NCBI RefSeq assembly: GCF_003797775.2
Contig: NZ_CP060725.1
Location: forward strand, 2,598,001 to 2,662,000
DNA length: 64,000 nt
Reading direction: 5' to 3'
Origin: Sphingopyxis sp. OPL5
Lineage (GTDB): Bacteria > Pseudomonadota > Alphaproteobacteria > Sphingomonadales > Sphingomonadaceae
Within the stretch, counting starts at the first letter, position 1. Each line of letters opens with the position of its first letter. The position numbers were made by a program, and so were the translations under genes. This document shows positions 34,749 to 42,350 of this stretch, piece by piece. The notes beneath the pieces were generated by a model that did not search any database, was not told where the DNA came from, and saw only the letters and a program-made list of their open reading frames with translations.

Positions 34749-35483
34749 TCATTGCGCCAGCGGCTCGTTGTGGACCACGACGGCCTCGCCCGAAACGCTG
34801 TCGTCCTCGATGATCCGCCGCACTTCTTCGGCGATTTCCTCGGGCTGCAGCAGGCGGATTGATTCGAGGATCGGCTGGAGCCAGTCGGCATCCTTGGCGA
34901 CGATCGGCGTGTCGGTGACGGCGGGGCAGAGCGGGATCACGCGAATCCCGAACTCGGCGTGCAGCGGCTTGCACGATTCCGAATAGGCGAGAATACCCCG
35001 CTTGGACGCGGCATAGGCGGGGTCCTTGGGCAGCGGGCCGAGCGCCGCGGTCGAGGCGGTGTTGATGATCACCCCCGGCACGCCGCGGGCGCGCAGGAAG
35101 CCGACGCCCATCTTCGTGCCGATCATCATCGCGATCAGGTTGATCTGCATCGCCGCGATCATGCGGTCGATATTATCGTCGGGAAAATCGGGCGGGCCGC
35201 CCATGATGCCGGCATTGTTGTGGATGATGTCGAGGCCGCCCGACCGCTCCTCGGCGCGCGCATACATCGCGATCGCCGCGGCGGAGTCCGACAGGTCGAC
35301 CGTCTCGGTCAGCGCTTCGGCGCCAAGGCCCGCGACCTCGGCGGCAACGGCGGCAAGGCCCTCCGCATCGATATCGGCGAGGACGATCGTGCGCGCGCCA
35401 TGGCGCGCGAGCATCAGCGCGCAGGCGCGCCCGATGCCGCCGCTCGCCCCGGTGACCAATGCGCGCTTTCCCCGAATGTCCAT
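34749..35483 (-). CDS. SDR-family oxidoreductase
   Basis: A 244-residue classical SDR: VTGASGGIGRACALML, IIHNNAGIMGG, Ser in INTASTAAL, YAASKRG. The C-terminal region (EEIAEEVRRIIEDD) is typical of 15-hydroxyprostaglandin-dehydrogenase-like enzymes. RBS GGGAGAG precedes ATG 35483. Cotranscribed with the ferredoxin; the shared operator-like element lies 77 bp upstream. Confidence 0.9.
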   Translation of the reverse strand: MDIRGKRALVTGASGGIGRACALMLARHGARTIVLADIDAEGLAAVAAEVAGLGAEALTETVDLSDSAAAIAMYARAEERSGGLDIIHNNAGIMGGPPDFPDDNIDRMIAAMQINLIAMMIGTKMGVGFLRARGVPGVIINTASTAALGPLPKDPAYAASKRGILAYSESCKPLHAEFGIRVIPLCPAVTDTPIVAKDADWLQPILESIRLLQPEEIAEEVRRIIEDDSVSGEAVVVHNEPLAQ

Positions 35484-35559
35484 GTATCTCTCCCGAACGC
35501 GCCGTTGTTGTCAGGAAGAATGCGGTCCGTGAGTTGCGGCCCGGTCTTCCACTTCGGAT

Positions 35560-35579
35560 ATTTCTATATCGCGTGCTAA
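35560..35579 (-). promoter_or_regulatory. Shared operator-like element, copy 3
   Basis: ATTTCTATATCGCGTGCTAA upstream of the SDR-ferredoxin unit; matches ATTTNTATAWCGYRYNATA at nearly every position. Confidence 0.55.
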
Positions 35580-35628
35580 TATCATTTGATCCGTCGAGGC
35601 AAGTGGAAACACATGCACCCCGGCGCGG

Positions 35629-36528
35629 TTATTTCAGCGGCTCCACTACCACCAGCCCGGCGCCCGCGATGCGCCCGCCCTCCATCTCCATCACCGCCTC
35701 GTTGATCTGCTCGATGGTGTAGCGCTTGCCGATCGCCACTCCGGGGGTGAAGCGCCCGGACGCCATCCACTCGGTCAGCGCGGCGATCGCGCGGTCGCGA
35801 TCGAGCGGTTGGGCGTGTGCATCGGTCCAGGTGATCGCGGGGTCGAGCGCGCCGGGGTCAGGCGAAATCTCTTCGCGGCAGTCGAGGCCGCGCCGCGCGC
35901 CGGCCGCGCCGAGGTCGGCGCCTGCGGCGAGGCATGGATCCGCGCCCGCGGCGGCGGCGGCGGCATGGGCGTGGCCGGGAGCCAGCGCGATCACGGTCGT
36001 GACGCCGGCGGCGCGCAGCGCGGCGATCGTCGCGAGCGCCAGCCCGCCGCCTCCGGCGACGACGATGGGTTCACCGGCTCCGGATTTGACGGCCTGCGCC
36101 GCGAGCGTGGCGGCGACGAGCGCCGTCGCGCCGAGCAGGCCAAGGCTGTCGCGGTCGGCGCCGATGTCGCGCGGAAAGGCCGCGACATATTTTTCGTCGA
36201 CCAGCGCGTTGGTCGTCCAGGTCGAGACCGGGCGTCCGGCCTCTGCCTGGCTGTCATCGGATGCTGTCCCGATGACGACCTGATCGCCGACTTTCACCCG
36301 CGTCACCGCCTCGCCGATCGCGGTGACGATTCCGGCGCCCTCGAGCCCCGGCACCAGCGGCTGCCAGCCGGGCTCGTCGGACCGCGCGAGCAGCGCGACG
36401 TCGGCGGGCGCGATTGTCGCAGCGAACATCTCCACCGCGACCTGAGACCCCGTCGGTGCCGGGATTTCGGCCTCCTCGATCGCCAGAAACCCGAAGGGTT
36501 GCAGTACCGCCATGCGCCCGAGGGTCAT
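35629..36528 (-). CDS. MDR-family oxidoreductase (quinone-reductase-like), short
   Basis: A 299-residue medium-chain dehydrogenase/reductase without zinc ligands: N-terminal GroES-like domain (GLEGAGIVTAIGEAV, VKVGDQVVIG), then a Rossmann half (PIVVAGGGGLALATIAALRAAG). The Rossmann half is about 40 residues shorter than usual and rich in Ala/Gly, so the cofactor domain is reduced. Its ATG overlaps the stop of the degenerate Rieske-oxygenase gene (TGATG), so the two are translated together; it might be a redox partner or simply a pathway enzyme. Confidence 0.8.
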   Translation of the reverse strand: MTLGRMAVLQPFGFLAIEEAEIPAPTGSQVAVEMFAATIAPADVALLARSDEPGWQPLVPGLEGAGIVTAIGEAVTRVKVGDQVVIGTASDDSQAEAGRPVSTWTTNALVDEKYVAAFPRDIGADRDSLGLLGATALVAATLAAQAVKSGAGEPIVVAGGGGLALATIAALRAAGVTTVIALAPGHAHAAAAAAGADPCLAAGADLGAAGARRGLDCREEISPDPGALDPAITWTDAHAQPLDRDRAIAALTEWMASGRFTPGVAIGKRYTIEQINEAVMEMEGGRIAGAGLVVVEPLK

Positions 36529-37880
36529 CAGTCCTGCTCCACGAAGCCGTCGAGAAGCTGGCGTACGCGCAGGCGTTCGGGGATGCGGTCGATGCCGATG
36601 ATCCGGTCGAGCACCTCGGCCGAATTGTAGAGGCGGCGCTCGTTATAGCCGATGCGCAGCCCCGGCAGCCCGGGCGAGGAGAGCGACAGGAACATCGGCT
36701 CCATGTTGCGGACATCCTCTTCCATGATCGTCATCGGCGTCTGCAGCGTCGCCTGCCGCATCTGGTCGATCGCGGGGGTGTCCTCGCCCCAGTCGGGCAC
36801 GAAGGAGGTCCATTCGAAGAATGTATGCGCGGGGTCGACCGGCCAGGCGGCGAGGATCGGCAGGCCGCGCGCCGAGGTCGGCGTCGTGAGATTGGGAAAG
36901 AGGCTGTAGGTCAGCACCGCGCCGTTGACGATCGGCTGCACCGTCCCGATCAGCGGCGTGCCGGTACCGATCAGCGATTCGCGCGCGCTGTCCGCCGCGG
37001 TTTCCCAGTCGGTCGGGCCCGCCATGCCCATCATTTCCTGCTGCCGCTTGGCAAAGGGGGTCACCATCCGCGAATGGCCGTGCGGGAACATCGCATGGGT
37101 CACGCCGCGCTGGTCAAGAGAGACGACGCCGTCATGATGGTGGATATGCTTGAAGTGATAGACTTCCTGAAAGGCTTCGGTCGCGACTTTCCAGTTGGTG
37201 CGCAGCAGCACGGTGGCGCGCGAGAACATCCGGAGTTTCGCGCCCTCATATTGCGCCATCTGCGGCACGACCGGACCCAGCCATTCGGGCAGCGGGATCG
37301 CGCCGGGATCGCGATTGACGAAGACGAAGCCGTCCCAGACGTCGCAGCGATATTCGGTGAGCTGGCGCTGGGCGTGCGGCACGCTTTCGAGCGTCTGGCC
37401 GGTGGGTACCGCGACGAGCCGTCCGTCGAGGTCGTAGGTCCAGCCCTTGCGTTGGCATTGCAGGACGCCGCCGGGCAGGTCGAAGTCGGGGAACTCGACC
37501 TGCATGAACATCCGCCCCGGCGCGTCGAAGGGCATTTCATGCTGGTGCGCGCCCGGGTCGGTCAGCGGCACCAGCGGCGCGTCGTTGGGACTCTGGTTGA
37601 GGAAGGCGCGGATTCGCCCCGCGGTGTCGCGGACGAGGACGATCGACGGCCCGCTATAGTCCCAGACCTGATAGCTTGCGGCGCGCGGCAGTTGCTCGGC
37701 GCGGCCCGCGTAGAGCCAGGTTCGCGCCCACATATGCTCCTGCTCGAGGTCGAAGAAGAGCTGTTCGGTGTAGCGCCCCGCCGGAATCACGGGCAGCTCG
37801 GGGAAGCCTTCGGGCAGTCCTTCGCGGTCGAACTCGGCCAGGATCTTGCCCTTGATCCGGTCCATGAGCGCCTGATCCAT
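36528..37880 (-). CDS. Rieske-oxygenase alpha-subunit homologue with intact iron site but lost Rieske ligands
   Basis: A 450-residue protein of normal length for ring-hydroxylating oxygenase alpha subunits. The catalytic half is intact: NWKVATEAFQEVYHFKHIHH gives mononuclear-iron ligands H242 and H247, bridging acid E239, and D389 in MEEDVRNME. The N-terminal Rieske fold is recognisable, but CxH has become S97-P-N99 (FLNQSPNDA) and CxxH has become C142-Q-R-K145 (LQCQRKGWTYDLDG); three of four ligands are lost and the linker between them is about 25 residues longer. ATG 37880 has GAGGAG upstream. It cannot bind its own cluster and would need electrons from another protein; the divergent neighbour is the obvious candidate. 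Confidence 0.88.
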   Translation of the reverse strand: MDQALMDRIKGKILAEFDREGLPEGFPELPVIPAGRYTEQLFFDLEQEHMWARTWLYAGRAEQLPRAASYQVWDYSGPSIVLVRDTAGRIRAFLNQSPNDAPLVPLTDPGAHQHEMPFDAPGRMFMQVEFPDFDLPGGVLQCQRKGWTYDLDGRLVAVPTGQTLESVPHAQRQLTEYRCDVWDGFVFVNRDPGAIPLPEWLGPVVPQMAQYEGAKLRMFSRATVLLRTNWKVATEAFQEVYHFKHIHHHDGVVSLDQRGVTHAMFPHGHSRMVTPFAKRQQEMMGMAGPTDWETAADSARESLIGTGTPLIGTVQPIVNGAVLTYSLFPNLTTPTSARGLPILAAWPVDPAHTFFEWTSFVPDWGEDTPAIDQMRQATLQTPMTIMEEDVRNMEPMFLSLSSPGLPGLRIGYNERRLYNSAEVLDRIIGIDRIPERLRVRQLLDGFVEQD

Positions 37881-38047
37881 CGTCTCTGCTCCTCGCCCTG
37901 CTGTTCTGCGCCGCCGAAATCGCGTCCGGTGCGCCATGTTTTCGCGATCACTATATGAAAAGGGGAATGCGTGCTAGAGTTTGTTCGGAGAATGCGATAC
38001 GGCTGGTGCGAAAAGAACAGCCGTCGCTGTCGTTCGGGAGATGATCA
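37881..38047. promoter_or_regulatory. Divergent promoter region between the two Rieske-related genes
   Basis: 167 bp shared by the oppositely transcribed oxygenase-half genes. It contains the AT-rich CACTATATGAAAAGG (37949-37963) and GCGTGCTAGAGT (37969-37980), a partial match to the shared operator-like element. Common control of both halves would follow. Confidence 0.45.
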
Positions 38048-38911
38048 TTGTCGTTGACGCTGCCTGCCGCGCCCCTGGAAGACGCAGCTCTTTCCGGGAA
38101 TTTCGGAGGCGGGGCCGAGCTTTACGAACGCGAGCTCAAGCAGATTTTTGCCCGATTCTGGATGCCCGTCGGCCGCGCCGAGGAACTGGTTGAGGTCGGC
38201 GGCTATTTCACCTGGGACCGCACGCGCATCCCGACGGTCATGGTCCGGTCGGTCGATCAAAAGATCAGGGGCTATTACAACAGTTGCCGACACCGCGGCG
38301 CGCCCGTGGTGCGGACCCCGACCGGGCGCGCGCGCGCGTTTCGCTGTCAGTATCACAGCTGGACCTACGACACGTTCGGCAAGCTGATGGCGATCCCCGA
38401 CGAACGCGACTTCGGCAATATCGATCGCTGCGCGCATTCGCTGGTGCCGCTGCGGCTCGCGGAGCTCGGCGGCTGGCTATGGATCGACCAGAGCGGCGAG
38501 GCGCCCGACCTAGAAGGCGCGCTCGGAGCCCTGCACCCGTGGCTCGAAGCGCGCACGCACTACCGGCTGGCCGGACGCCGGACGCGCGTGGTCGATGCCA
38601 ACTGGAAACGCGTCGTTGCGCATCTGGGCGCGCGCGTCGTCGGCGCGCAGTCGCATTTCCCGAATATCTGCTTCGTCGAAGCCGGCGGCGAACTGTCCAT
38701 GATGGCGGCCTGGCCTCGCGACGAGCAGACGACCGAGGTCGAACTGGTCCTGTGCGCCGCGCCCGATGCCGCCGAGCCGTCGTCCGACGCGCTCGATCAG
38801 CGGCTCGACGAGGTGCTGGCGGCGTTTGCGCCGGGGCGCGGGGCTGCGGAGGGGGTGCTGTCGGGCGATTTCGCAGGCGCTTGGTCGCGCGCGCTGGCGC
38901 CCGAGGCCTAG
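38048..38911 (+). CDS. Rieske-domain protein with intact 2Fe-2S motif and truncated catalytic domain
   Basis: TTG start at 38048 with GGGAG 7 nt upstream; an in-frame stop lies just before, so no longer form exists. The 287-residue protein has a perfect Rieske site: C80-R-H82 (NSCRHRGAP) and C100-Q-Y-H103 (FRCQYHSWTYD). The following half begins normally (NWK at 185-187), but the first iron-ligand His position is V198 and the bridging acid is A195. The C-terminal EDxxxxE helix is absent, and the domain has only about 110 residues instead of 250. It complements exactly what the divergent gene lacks. Operon: this gene, a CoA-transferase-like gene, an SDR. Confidence 0.88.
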   Translation: MSLTLPAAPLEDAALSGNFGGGAELYERELKQIFARFWMPVGRAEELVEVGGYFTWDRTRIPTVMVRSVDQKIRGYYNSCRHRGAPVVRTPTGRARAFRCQYHSWTYDTFGKLMAIPDERDFGNIDRCAHSLVPLRLAELGGWLWIDQSGEAPDLEGALGALHPWLEARTHYRLAGRRTRVVDANWKRVVAHLGARVVGAQSHFPNICFVEAGGELSMMAAWPRDEQTTEVELVLCAAPDAAEPSSDALDQRLDEVLAAFAPGRGAAEGVLSGDFAGAWSRALAPEA

Positions 38912-38926
38912 GGCGGGGCAACGGCC

Positions 38927-39547
38927 TTGGCGAGCGACGCTCCGGGCGGTCCGCCGCTGCGCGCCATGATGAAATTCTGGCCCGGCGCCGCGGTGCCCGC
39001 CTTGCCTGCGGGCGCCATCGCGGCGGGCGGCGCGGCCTTCGACTGGGTGGTCGAGCTGCCGGCGGCCTTGACGCCGGGCGATACCGCTGCGGACCTGCTC
39101 GCGCTGCTGTCGGGGGCCGAGGCCGCGCCGTTGCCGTCCGTGCGGCGGGTCCGCGACCATGCGGACCACGCGCCCGACGACCTGCCGCTGTGTCCGCCGC
39201 TGTCGCTCTGGCGCGCGCGCGACGGCTGGCTGCTCGTCCATACCGCGACGCGCGAAAGCTGGCGCAATTTCTGCGCCACCTTCCTCAACCGTTCGGCCTA
39301 TCGCGATGTCGCGCCCGAGTGCGCCTGGTCCGACGCGGAGATCAACCGGCTCGCGACGGTCATCCTCGACACGCACAAGGCCGACGACGTGGTCGGAACC
39401 TGCCTGACCTATCAGGTCCCCGCCGCCGCCGTTCCCGGGTGGCACGACCGCGATCGCGGCGGCGAGAGCAGGGCGCTTGCCGAACAACTCGCCTGGGCGG
39501 CGCTGGGGCCGCCCTGTCCAGCCACAGAAGAAAGGGATGCCAGATGA
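38927..39547 (+). CDS. Protein resembling the C-terminal part of CaiB/BaiF (class III) CoA-transferases
   Basis: A 206-residue protein from TTG 38927, or ATG 38966/38969 if shorter. The segment SLWRARDGWLLVHTATRESWRNFCATF and the later VILDTHKADDVVGTCLTYQVPAAAVPG resemble the small domain of CaiB/BaiF CoA-transferases, where a Trp/Phe-rich motif and VPAxPV recur. The catalytic N-terminal domain is missing, so it is unlikely to transfer CoA alone; it may be a remnant or an accessory subunit. It follows the Rieske gene by 15 nt and overlaps the SDR (ATGA). Family assignment tentative. Confidence 0.5.
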   Translation: MASDAPGGPPLRAMMKFWPGAAVPALPAGAIAAGGAAFDWVVELPAALTPGDTAADLLALLSGAEAAPLPSVRRVRDHADHAPDDLPLCPPLSLWRARDGWLLVHTATRESWRNFCATFLNRSAYRDVAPECAWSDAEINRLATVILDTHKADDVVGTCLTYQVPAAAVPGWHDRDRGGESRALAEQLAWAALGPPCPATEERDAR

Positions 39548-40308
39548 GCGATGACCGGAGTTTCGAGGGCAAGACGCTGCTGATCACCGGCGCCAACCGC
39601 GGGTTGGGGGCGGCGCTGGTCGAGGCCGCCTGCGCGCGGGGGGCGGCCAAAATCTATTGCGGCGCGCGCGACGTCGCGCGCTTCGGATCGGCGCTCGCTC
39701 GTTTCGGCGCACGTGCGGTTCCGGTCGCGCTCGACGTGACGGACGACGCGCAGGTCGCCGCCGCTGCGAAGCTCGGCGATATCGACATCGTCGTCAGCAA
39801 TGCGGGCGTGACGCATATGGTGCCGCTGCTCGAAACGACGCTCGCGGGCGCGCGTGCGACGATGGAGACCAACTTCTTCGGGCCGCTGCGGCTGGTCTAT
39901 GCCTTCGGTCCGCAACTCGAAGCGCGCGGCGGCGGCTTCATTTCGATACTGTCGCTCGCCGCGCTCGTGCCCGCGCATGGCGCCGAACTGTACAGCGCCA
40001 GCAAGGCCGCCGGCACGATGCTCGGCCATGCGGTGCGCGGGGCGATGCCCAATGTCGCGGTCTCGCTCGCCTATCCGGGGCTGATGGACACCGACATGAT
40101 GCGCAGTACCGACTTCGCGAAAACCTCGCCGCAGGAGATCGCGGCGAACATCCTCGACGGCTGGGCGAGCGGCGAAACCGCGCTGTTCCCCGACCTCCAT
40201 TCGCAATATCTGCGCGACGCGTTCGTCGCCCGCCCGGCCGAAGTGCTGACCGACCCCTATGCGTTGATGCGCGATGCGCTGCTCCGCTATCTGGAAGCGA
40301 AGAGCTAG
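39544..40308 (+). CDS. SDR-family oxidoreductase
   Basis: A 254-residue SDR starting at the ATGA overlap with the previous gene: ITGANRGLGAALVEA, VSNAGVTH (NNAG variant), Ser in ILSLAAL, YSASK. Its motifs and C-terminal part (TSPQEIAANILDGWASG) parallel the SDR at 29969. Its TAG stop shares the tetramer CTAG (40305-40308) with the stop codon of the convergent E2 gene, leaving no intergenic space for a terminator. A long frame upstream of this start is a shadow of the Rieske gene. Confidence 0.9.
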   Translation: MSDDRSFEGKTLLITGANRGLGAALVEAACARGAAKIYCGARDVARFGSALARFGARAVPVALDVTDDAQVAAAAKLGDIDIVVSNAGVTHMVPLLETTLAGARATMETNFFGPLRLVYAFGPQLEARGGGFISILSLAALVPAHGAELYSASKAAGTMLGHAVRGAMPNVAVSLAYPGLMDTDMMRSTDFAKTSPQEIAANILDGWASGETALFPDLHSQYLRDAFVARPAEVLTDPYALMRDALLRYLEAKS

Positions 40309-41075
40309 GCCGTCGTCCATTCCTCGGGCGCTTCGATCACCTCGCGCAGTTGCTGGAGCCAGCGCGCGCCGGTCGCGCCGTCGACGACGCGATGATCGCA
40401 GGTGAGCGTGGGCGCGATCACCGTCGCGACATAGGGCGCGCCGTCCACCACGCGATACTCCTCGAAGGCGGCGCCGACCGACAGGATGCACGCCTGCGGC
40501 GGATTGATGATCGAGGTGAATTCGGTGACGCCGAACATGCCGAGGTTGGAAATGGTCATCGTGCCGCCCGAATATTCCTCGGGCAACAATCGCTTGCGGC
40601 GGGCGCGGGCCGCCATGTCCTTCATTTCGGCCGAGATGGCGGCGACCGGCTTCTCCTCCGCGGCCCGGATGATCGGGGTGATCAGCCCGCCTTCGATCGC
40701 GACTGCAACCGCGATGTCGGCGTTTGCGTGGAGCAATATGCCCTTCGGATGATAGCTGGCGTTGATCGCGGGGTAGCGGGCGATGGCGATCGCCGCGGCC
40801 TTGATGATCAGGTCGTTGAACGAGATCCGGTCGTCGGAGCGGCCGGCGTTGATCGCCGCGCGCACCGCCTGCAGCCGGTCGACCTCGATCTTCGATTTCA
40901 GGGAGAAATGGGGCACTTCGCCAAAGGACTCGGTCATCCTTCGCGCCATGGTGCGGCGGATGACGTCGAGCGGCTGGACGATATAGCTGTCATCCAGGAT
41001 GCCCTGTTTCCGGACCTCTTCGAGCAGCAGCGGATCGGCTTCGATCGATTGGCTCCAGGGCTTGTGGTCCAGCAT
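40305..41075 (-). CDS. 2-oxoacid dehydrogenase E2 acyltransferase core, without lipoyl or E1/E3-binding domains
   Basis: A 256-residue protein that is only the catalytic domain of an E2: RRTMARRMTESFGEVPHFSL at the start, TISNLGMFGVTEFTSIINPPQ, and the active-site CDHRVVDGATGA (HxxxDG). Normal E2 proteins carry one to three lipoyl domains and a peripheral-subunit-binding domain upstream; here translation starts at ATG 41075 behind GGGAG, only about 35 residues before the core. The missing lipoyl function is probably supplied by the lone lipoyl protein at 47959, next to the E1 genes. It transfers an acyl group from lipoamide to CoA. Confidence 0.9.
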   Translation of the reverse strand: MLDHKPWSQSIEADPLLLEEVRKQGILDDSYIVQPLDVIRRTMARRMTESFGEVPHFSLKSKIEVDRLQAVRAAINAGRSDDRISFNDLIIKAAAIAIARYPAINASYHPKGILLHANADIAVAVAIEGGLITPIIRAAEEKPVAAISAEMKDMAARARRKRLLPEEYSGGTMTISNLGMFGVTEFTSIINPPQACILSVGAAFEEYRVVDGAPYVATVIAPTLTCDHRVVDGATGARWLQQLREVIEAPEEWTTA

Positions 41076-41100
41076 CTCGGTCTCCCGTCCATATATAATA

Positions 41101-41120
41101 TTGCAATGCGCTATATAATG
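41101..41120 (+). promoter_or_regulatory. Shared operator-like element, copy 4
   Basis: TTGCAATGCGCTATATAATG in the divergent region between the E2 core (26 bp upstream of its start) and the TetR gene (146 bp upstream). An adjacent ATATATAATATTG makes the region an extended imperfect palindrome (41090-41124). Confidence 0.5.
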
Positions 41121-41265
41121 TTGCGCGGCATGGCAAGATGGCGCGCGCGAAACATGATTGAAACGCACTGGCGAACCGTGCGAAATGTCGGGGGCGATCG
41201 GCAGCAACGGGCCGTGGCCGCACGATGTGTAAGATTGGCGGGACGGTCCCGGCAGGAGAGAGATT

Positions 41266-42171
41266 ATGGAAGAATCCGTCGCCGGGCGCCCGACCAAATA
41301 TAAGAGCGACAGCATCATGGAGCGGCGCGAGCGGATCCTGCGCGTCGCGCGCAAGATGATCGCCCAGTCCGGCGTCGCGGAACTCAGCGTTCGCGAACTG
41401 TGCGCGCGCGCGGGTATCGCACAGAAGACGCTGTATAATGCCTTTGGCAGCAAGGATCATGTGATCACGCTGGCGGTCACGCAATATACCCAGGAATTCA
41501 ACAATTCCGTCTATTACAAATTCCCGCGCAAGACGCTCGAGGGGCAGATCGAGCGGATGATCAAGGTCCATTCGCGCAACACGCAGCTGCGATCCTATAC
41601 GACCGCGATCATGTCGGTCTATAATTCGGCGCAATCCGACCGCGCGCTGCGCAACGCGGTACGGCTGATGTCGACCAATGCGTACAAGCCCTTCGTCGAG
41701 ATGCTCGACGAGGAAAAGGGGCTCCAGGCCAAGGTCACGCCCGAACATATCACCGCCTATCTGACGACGAACACCTATGCGACGCTGACCGACTGGTGCA
41801 TCGGCGATATCGAGGATCAACTGCTCGTCGAACGGGTTTGCGAGGGCTTTTTGATGATCGTCGCGGCCTCGACGCGCGGCAGGCACAAGGCCGAGGCCGA
41901 GCAGTGGCTGCACGACCTCCGGAACAGCCGGCCGAGCTGGATGACCTTCCGCAAGATGGCCGAGGTCGAGCCTGGCGAATTGCGCGCCGCTTTCCTCCAG
42001 ACCCACAAGGCCAAGCAGCAGGGGCAGGGTGTCGCCGAGGCGTCGGGCGCGACGGCCGATAAGGCGGCTGGCGGCGACACGGCTGCGACGAAAGCCGGGA
42101 AGCGCGGTGCGGCGAAAACCGCGACCGCCACCCGCCGGTCCCCTGCGAAAAAGGCGGCCAGCGAGCGTTGA
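41266..42171 (+). CDS. TetR-family regulator with a basic, Ala/Lys-rich C-terminal tail
   Basis: A 301-residue protein, long for TetR (usually about 200). The HTH (residues about 25-70, SVRELCARAGIAQKTLYNAFGSKDHV) is canonical and a helical ligand domain follows to about 250. The last 45 residues (AGKRGAAKTATATRRSPAKK) look like histone-H1-type tails that bind DNA non-specifically. RBS GGAGAG precedes ATG 41266. It lies centrally in the catabolic locus, and the shared 20-bp AT-rich element precedes its own promoter region and at least six other units, so it is the best candidate for a locus-wide repressor. Confidence 0.9.
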   Translation: MEESVAGRPTKYKSDSIMERRERILRVARKMIAQSGVAELSVRELCARAGIAQKTLYNAFGSKDHVITLAVTQYTQEFNNSVYYKFPRKTLEGQIERMIKVHSRNTQLRSYTTAIMSVYNSAQSDRALRNAVRLMSTNAYKPFVEMLDEEKGLQAKVTPEHITAYLTTNTYATLTDWCIGDIEDQLLVERVCEGFLMIVAASTRGRHKAEAEQWLHDLRNSRPSWMTFRKMAEVEPGELRAAFLQTHKAKQQGQGVAEASGATADKAAGGDTAATKAGKRGAAKTATATRRSPAKKAASER

Positions 42172-42225
42172 GCCTTGCGATCGTCCGGAGTCGCCGAACG
42201 GTGAACAAGCCTCTGGCATAATAAT

Positions 42226-42245
42226 ATAGCGTGCGCTAATATTTC
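42226..42245 (+). promoter_or_regulatory. Shared operator-like element, copy 5
   Basis: ATAGCGTGCGCTAATATTTC; together with the preceding AAT it forms the imperfect palindrome AATATAGCG-TG-CGCTAATATT, about 105 bp upstream of the SDR gene at 42351. It is the most symmetric copy. Confidence 0.55.
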
Positions 42246-42350
42246 TCGAACCGGTCCCGATGGTCGGGGCAAAATCGCACGCGTCCCGGTTGGCGCGCTC
42301 CGGCGGAGCGCGCCAGCGGCGAAGAGGGCGCGGCATCGAGGGAGAGAGAT

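Noticed and set aside
38284..39543. Long frame continuous with the SDR at 39544
   Set aside because: Arg-rich shadow of the Rieske and CoA-transferase-like genes; the SDR Rossmann motif starts just after ATG 39544.
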